Source of the DNA: Acetobacteraceae bacterium
GTDB lineage: Bacteria > Pseudomonadota > Alphaproteobacteria > Acetobacterales > Acetobacteraceae
Assembly: GCA_003506895.1 (NCBI GenBank)
Contig: DNXO01000069.1
Span: 53,450 to 86,855 of the forward strand
Length of the DNA stretch: 33,406 nt
Direction of reading: 5' to 3'
Below the pieces are notes generated by a model. That model saw only the letters and a program-made list of their open reading frames with translations. It searched no databases and was not told the DNA's origin. This document shows, piece by piece, positions 31,987 to 33,406 of this stretch. How positions within the stretch are numbered: the stretch's first letter is position 1; every line of letters starts with the position of its first letter. The translations under genes were made by a program, and so were the position numbers.

Positions 31987-33406
31987 ACGCGATCACGCCC
32001 GTCGGCGTCTCCATTCCGCATGACAGCGCGTCGAAGCATGTCAGCGGCAAGGCCATCTATATCGACGATATGCCGGAGCCGCCCGGCCTGCTGCACGCAT
32101 ACCTCGCGCTCAGTCCGCACGCCCATGCCCGCATCAAGTCCATCGACCTGAGCGCGGTGATCGTGGCCCCCGGCGTGGCGGCGGTGATGACGGCCAAGGA
32201 TGTCCCGGGTGTAAACGATGTCGGGCCGGCGTTTCAGGGCGACCCGATCTTTGCCGACGGGTTGGTGGAGTATCACGGGCAATCCATCTTCGGTGTCGCC
32301 GCCACCAGCATGGCGCTGGCACGTGAGGCCGCGTCCAAGGCGGTGATCGAATACGAAATCCTGACGCCCATTCTGACGATCGATGAGGCGCTGGCGGCGC
32401 AAACCTTTGTCCTGCCGACCCAGGTGATGCAGCGCGGCGATGCCGACTCCGCGCTGGCGAACGCGCCGCTGCGGCTGTCGGGCCGGATCGATGTCGGCGG
32501 CCAGGAGCATTTCTACCTGGAAGGCCAGGTCGCCATGGCCATCCCCGGCGAGGACGGGGACATGCTGGTCCACAGCTCCACCCAGCACCCGACCGAGGTG
32601 CAGCATCTGGTGTCCCGAGCGCTGAATCTGTCGGACCATTCGGTGGTGTGCGAGACGCGGCGGATGGGCGGTGGTTTTGGCGGCAAGGAGTCGCAGGCGT
32701 CGCTGATCGCCGTGTCGGCCGCGCTGCTGGCGCAGAAAACCGGGCGTCCGGTGAAGCACCGGCTGGACCGCGACGACGACATGATCCTGACCGGCAAGCG
32801 CCACCATGCCCGGATCGACTACGATGTCGGCTTCGGCAAGGACGGCCGCATCCTGGGCATCAAGTTCATGCACGCAATCGGTTGCGGCTACTCGCCCGAT
32901 CTGTCGGGTGCGATCGCCGACCGAGCGATGTTCCATGCCGACAATGCGTATTATCTGGACCACGTTCACATCGTCTCGCATCGCTGCAAGACCAACACAG
33001 TGTCCAACACCGCGTTTCGTGGCTTCGGCGGCCCGCAAGGCATGGTGGGGATCGAGCATGTGGTGGATGAGATCGCCCGCCACCTGCGCATCGATCCGCT
33101 GACGGTGCGTAAGCGCAATTTCTACGGCAAGCGCGACCGCAACATCACGCCGTATCACATGACGGTGGAAGACAACGTCATCGCCGAACTGGTGGCGGAG
33201 CTAGAACGAGAATCCGGATACGCTGCGCGCCGCAAGCAGGTGAAGGCGTTCAACGCCGCGAACCCATGGGTCAAGCGCGGGCTGGCGCTGACGCCGATCA
33301 AGTTCGGGATTTCGTTCACGCTGACCCATATGAACCAGGCTGGCGCGCTGGTGCATGTCTATACGGACGGCAGCGTGCAGTTGAACCACGGCGGCACCGA
33401 GATGGG
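31983..33406 (+). CDS. xdhB: Xanthine dehydrogenase large (molybdopterin) subunit, N-terminal 474 codons
   Basis: The catalytic molybdenum-cofactor subunit, cut off by the window end; full bacterial XdhB is about 780 residues. Visible features are the N-terminal domain (SGKAIYIDDMPEPPGLLHAYLALSPHAHARI), GQEHFYLE (173-180), the cofactor-contact motif MGGGFGGKE (228-236), LDRDDDMILTGKRHH and FRGFGGPQG near 344-352. The ATG overlaps the xdhA stop by 4 bases, so the subunits are translationally coupled. An XdhC maturation factor is expected downstream but is outside the window. Confidence 0.95.
   Translation, partial: MNAITPVGVSIPHDSASKHVSGKAIYIDDMPEPPGLLHAYLALSPHAHARIKSIDLSAVIVAPGVAAVMTAKDVPGVNDVGPAFQGDPIFADGLVEYHGQSIFGVAATSMALAREAASKAVIEYEILTPILTIDEALAAQTFVLPTQVMQRGDADSALANAPLRLSGRIDVGGQEHFYLEGQVAMAIPGEDGDMLVHSSTQHPTEVQHLVSRALNLSDHSVVCETRRMGGGFGGKESQASLIAVSAALLAQKTGRPVKHRLDRDDDMILTGKRHHARIDYDVGFGKDGRILGIKFMHAIGCGYSPDLSGAIADRAMFHADNAYYLDHVHIVSHRCKTNTVSNTAFRGFGGPQGMVGIEHVVDEIARHLRIDPLTVRKRNFYGKRDRNITPYHMTVEDNVIAELVAELERESGYAARRKQVKAFNAANPWVKRGLALTPIKFGISFTLTHMNQAGALVHVYTDGSVQLNHGGTEM

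Noticed and set aside
1..33406. tRNA, rRNA, CRISPR array, IS element or phage genes
   Set aside because: None seen by reading; no cloverleaf, direct-repeat array, transposase or integrase-like frame was found. A tRNAscan or IS search would be decisive.

Overview
The window is about 33.4 kb of GC-rich bacterial chromosome, densely packed with genes. Gene content points to an alphaproteobacterium: a membrane-bound ferritin/VIT fusion (MbfA), a membrane urate oxidase with a fused cytochrome c (PuuD), a DUF1348 protein, and a Tsx-like porin beside a BMP-type ABC importer. Acetobacteraceae or another Rhodospirillales lineage is my best guess, by inference only. I see no rRNA, tRNA, CRISPR, phage or IS genes.

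Left third (1-11.6 kb): mostly housekeeping and amino-acid genes. In order these are the 3' end of argG, a PaiB-like FMN protein, a leftward cysS-trmJ-SDR cluster, a divergent Nramp-like transporter, a leftward argE plus AstE/aspartoacylase pair, an MBL-fold hydrolase, and a leftward run of a GlcG/HbpS-like exported protein, gpmI and a DUF1348 (NTF2-like) gene. The DUF1348 gene reads as frameshifted at a C5 run near its start.

Middle (11.6-22 kb): accessory metabolism. Rightward genes are an N-acyl-D-amino-acid deacylase with a clear intrinsic terminator, an aldo/keto reductase and an orphan periplasmic binding protein. Leftward genes are mbfA, a MetX-like alpha/beta hydrolase, a RidA-family protein, an acyl-CoA synthetase and a GST. 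A flavin-dependent LLM monooxygenase stands alone behind strong palindromes.

Right third (22.2-33.4 kb): the most coherent and interesting part, apparently a nitrogen-scavenging locus for purines or ureides. A leftward operon encodes a BMP-family binding protein, two permeases, a biuret-amidohydrolase-like cysteine hydrolase and a double ABC ATPase. Its genes overlap by 4 bases or lie 2 bases apart. Divergent from it are a Tsx-like nucleoside porin, puuD, xdhA and the start of xdhB. The 492-base intergenic region holds two divergent matches to the sigma-54 (RpoN) -24/-12 promoter, one facing each side at about 80 bases from the first gene, with inverted repeats between them that could bind an activator. 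My reading is that substrate crosses the outer membrane through the Tsx-like porin and the inner membrane through the ABC importer. It would then be oxidised by xanthine dehydrogenase and PuuD, while the biuret-hydrolase-like enzyme attacks an imported or derived ureide. Both arms would be under RpoN-type nitrogen control.
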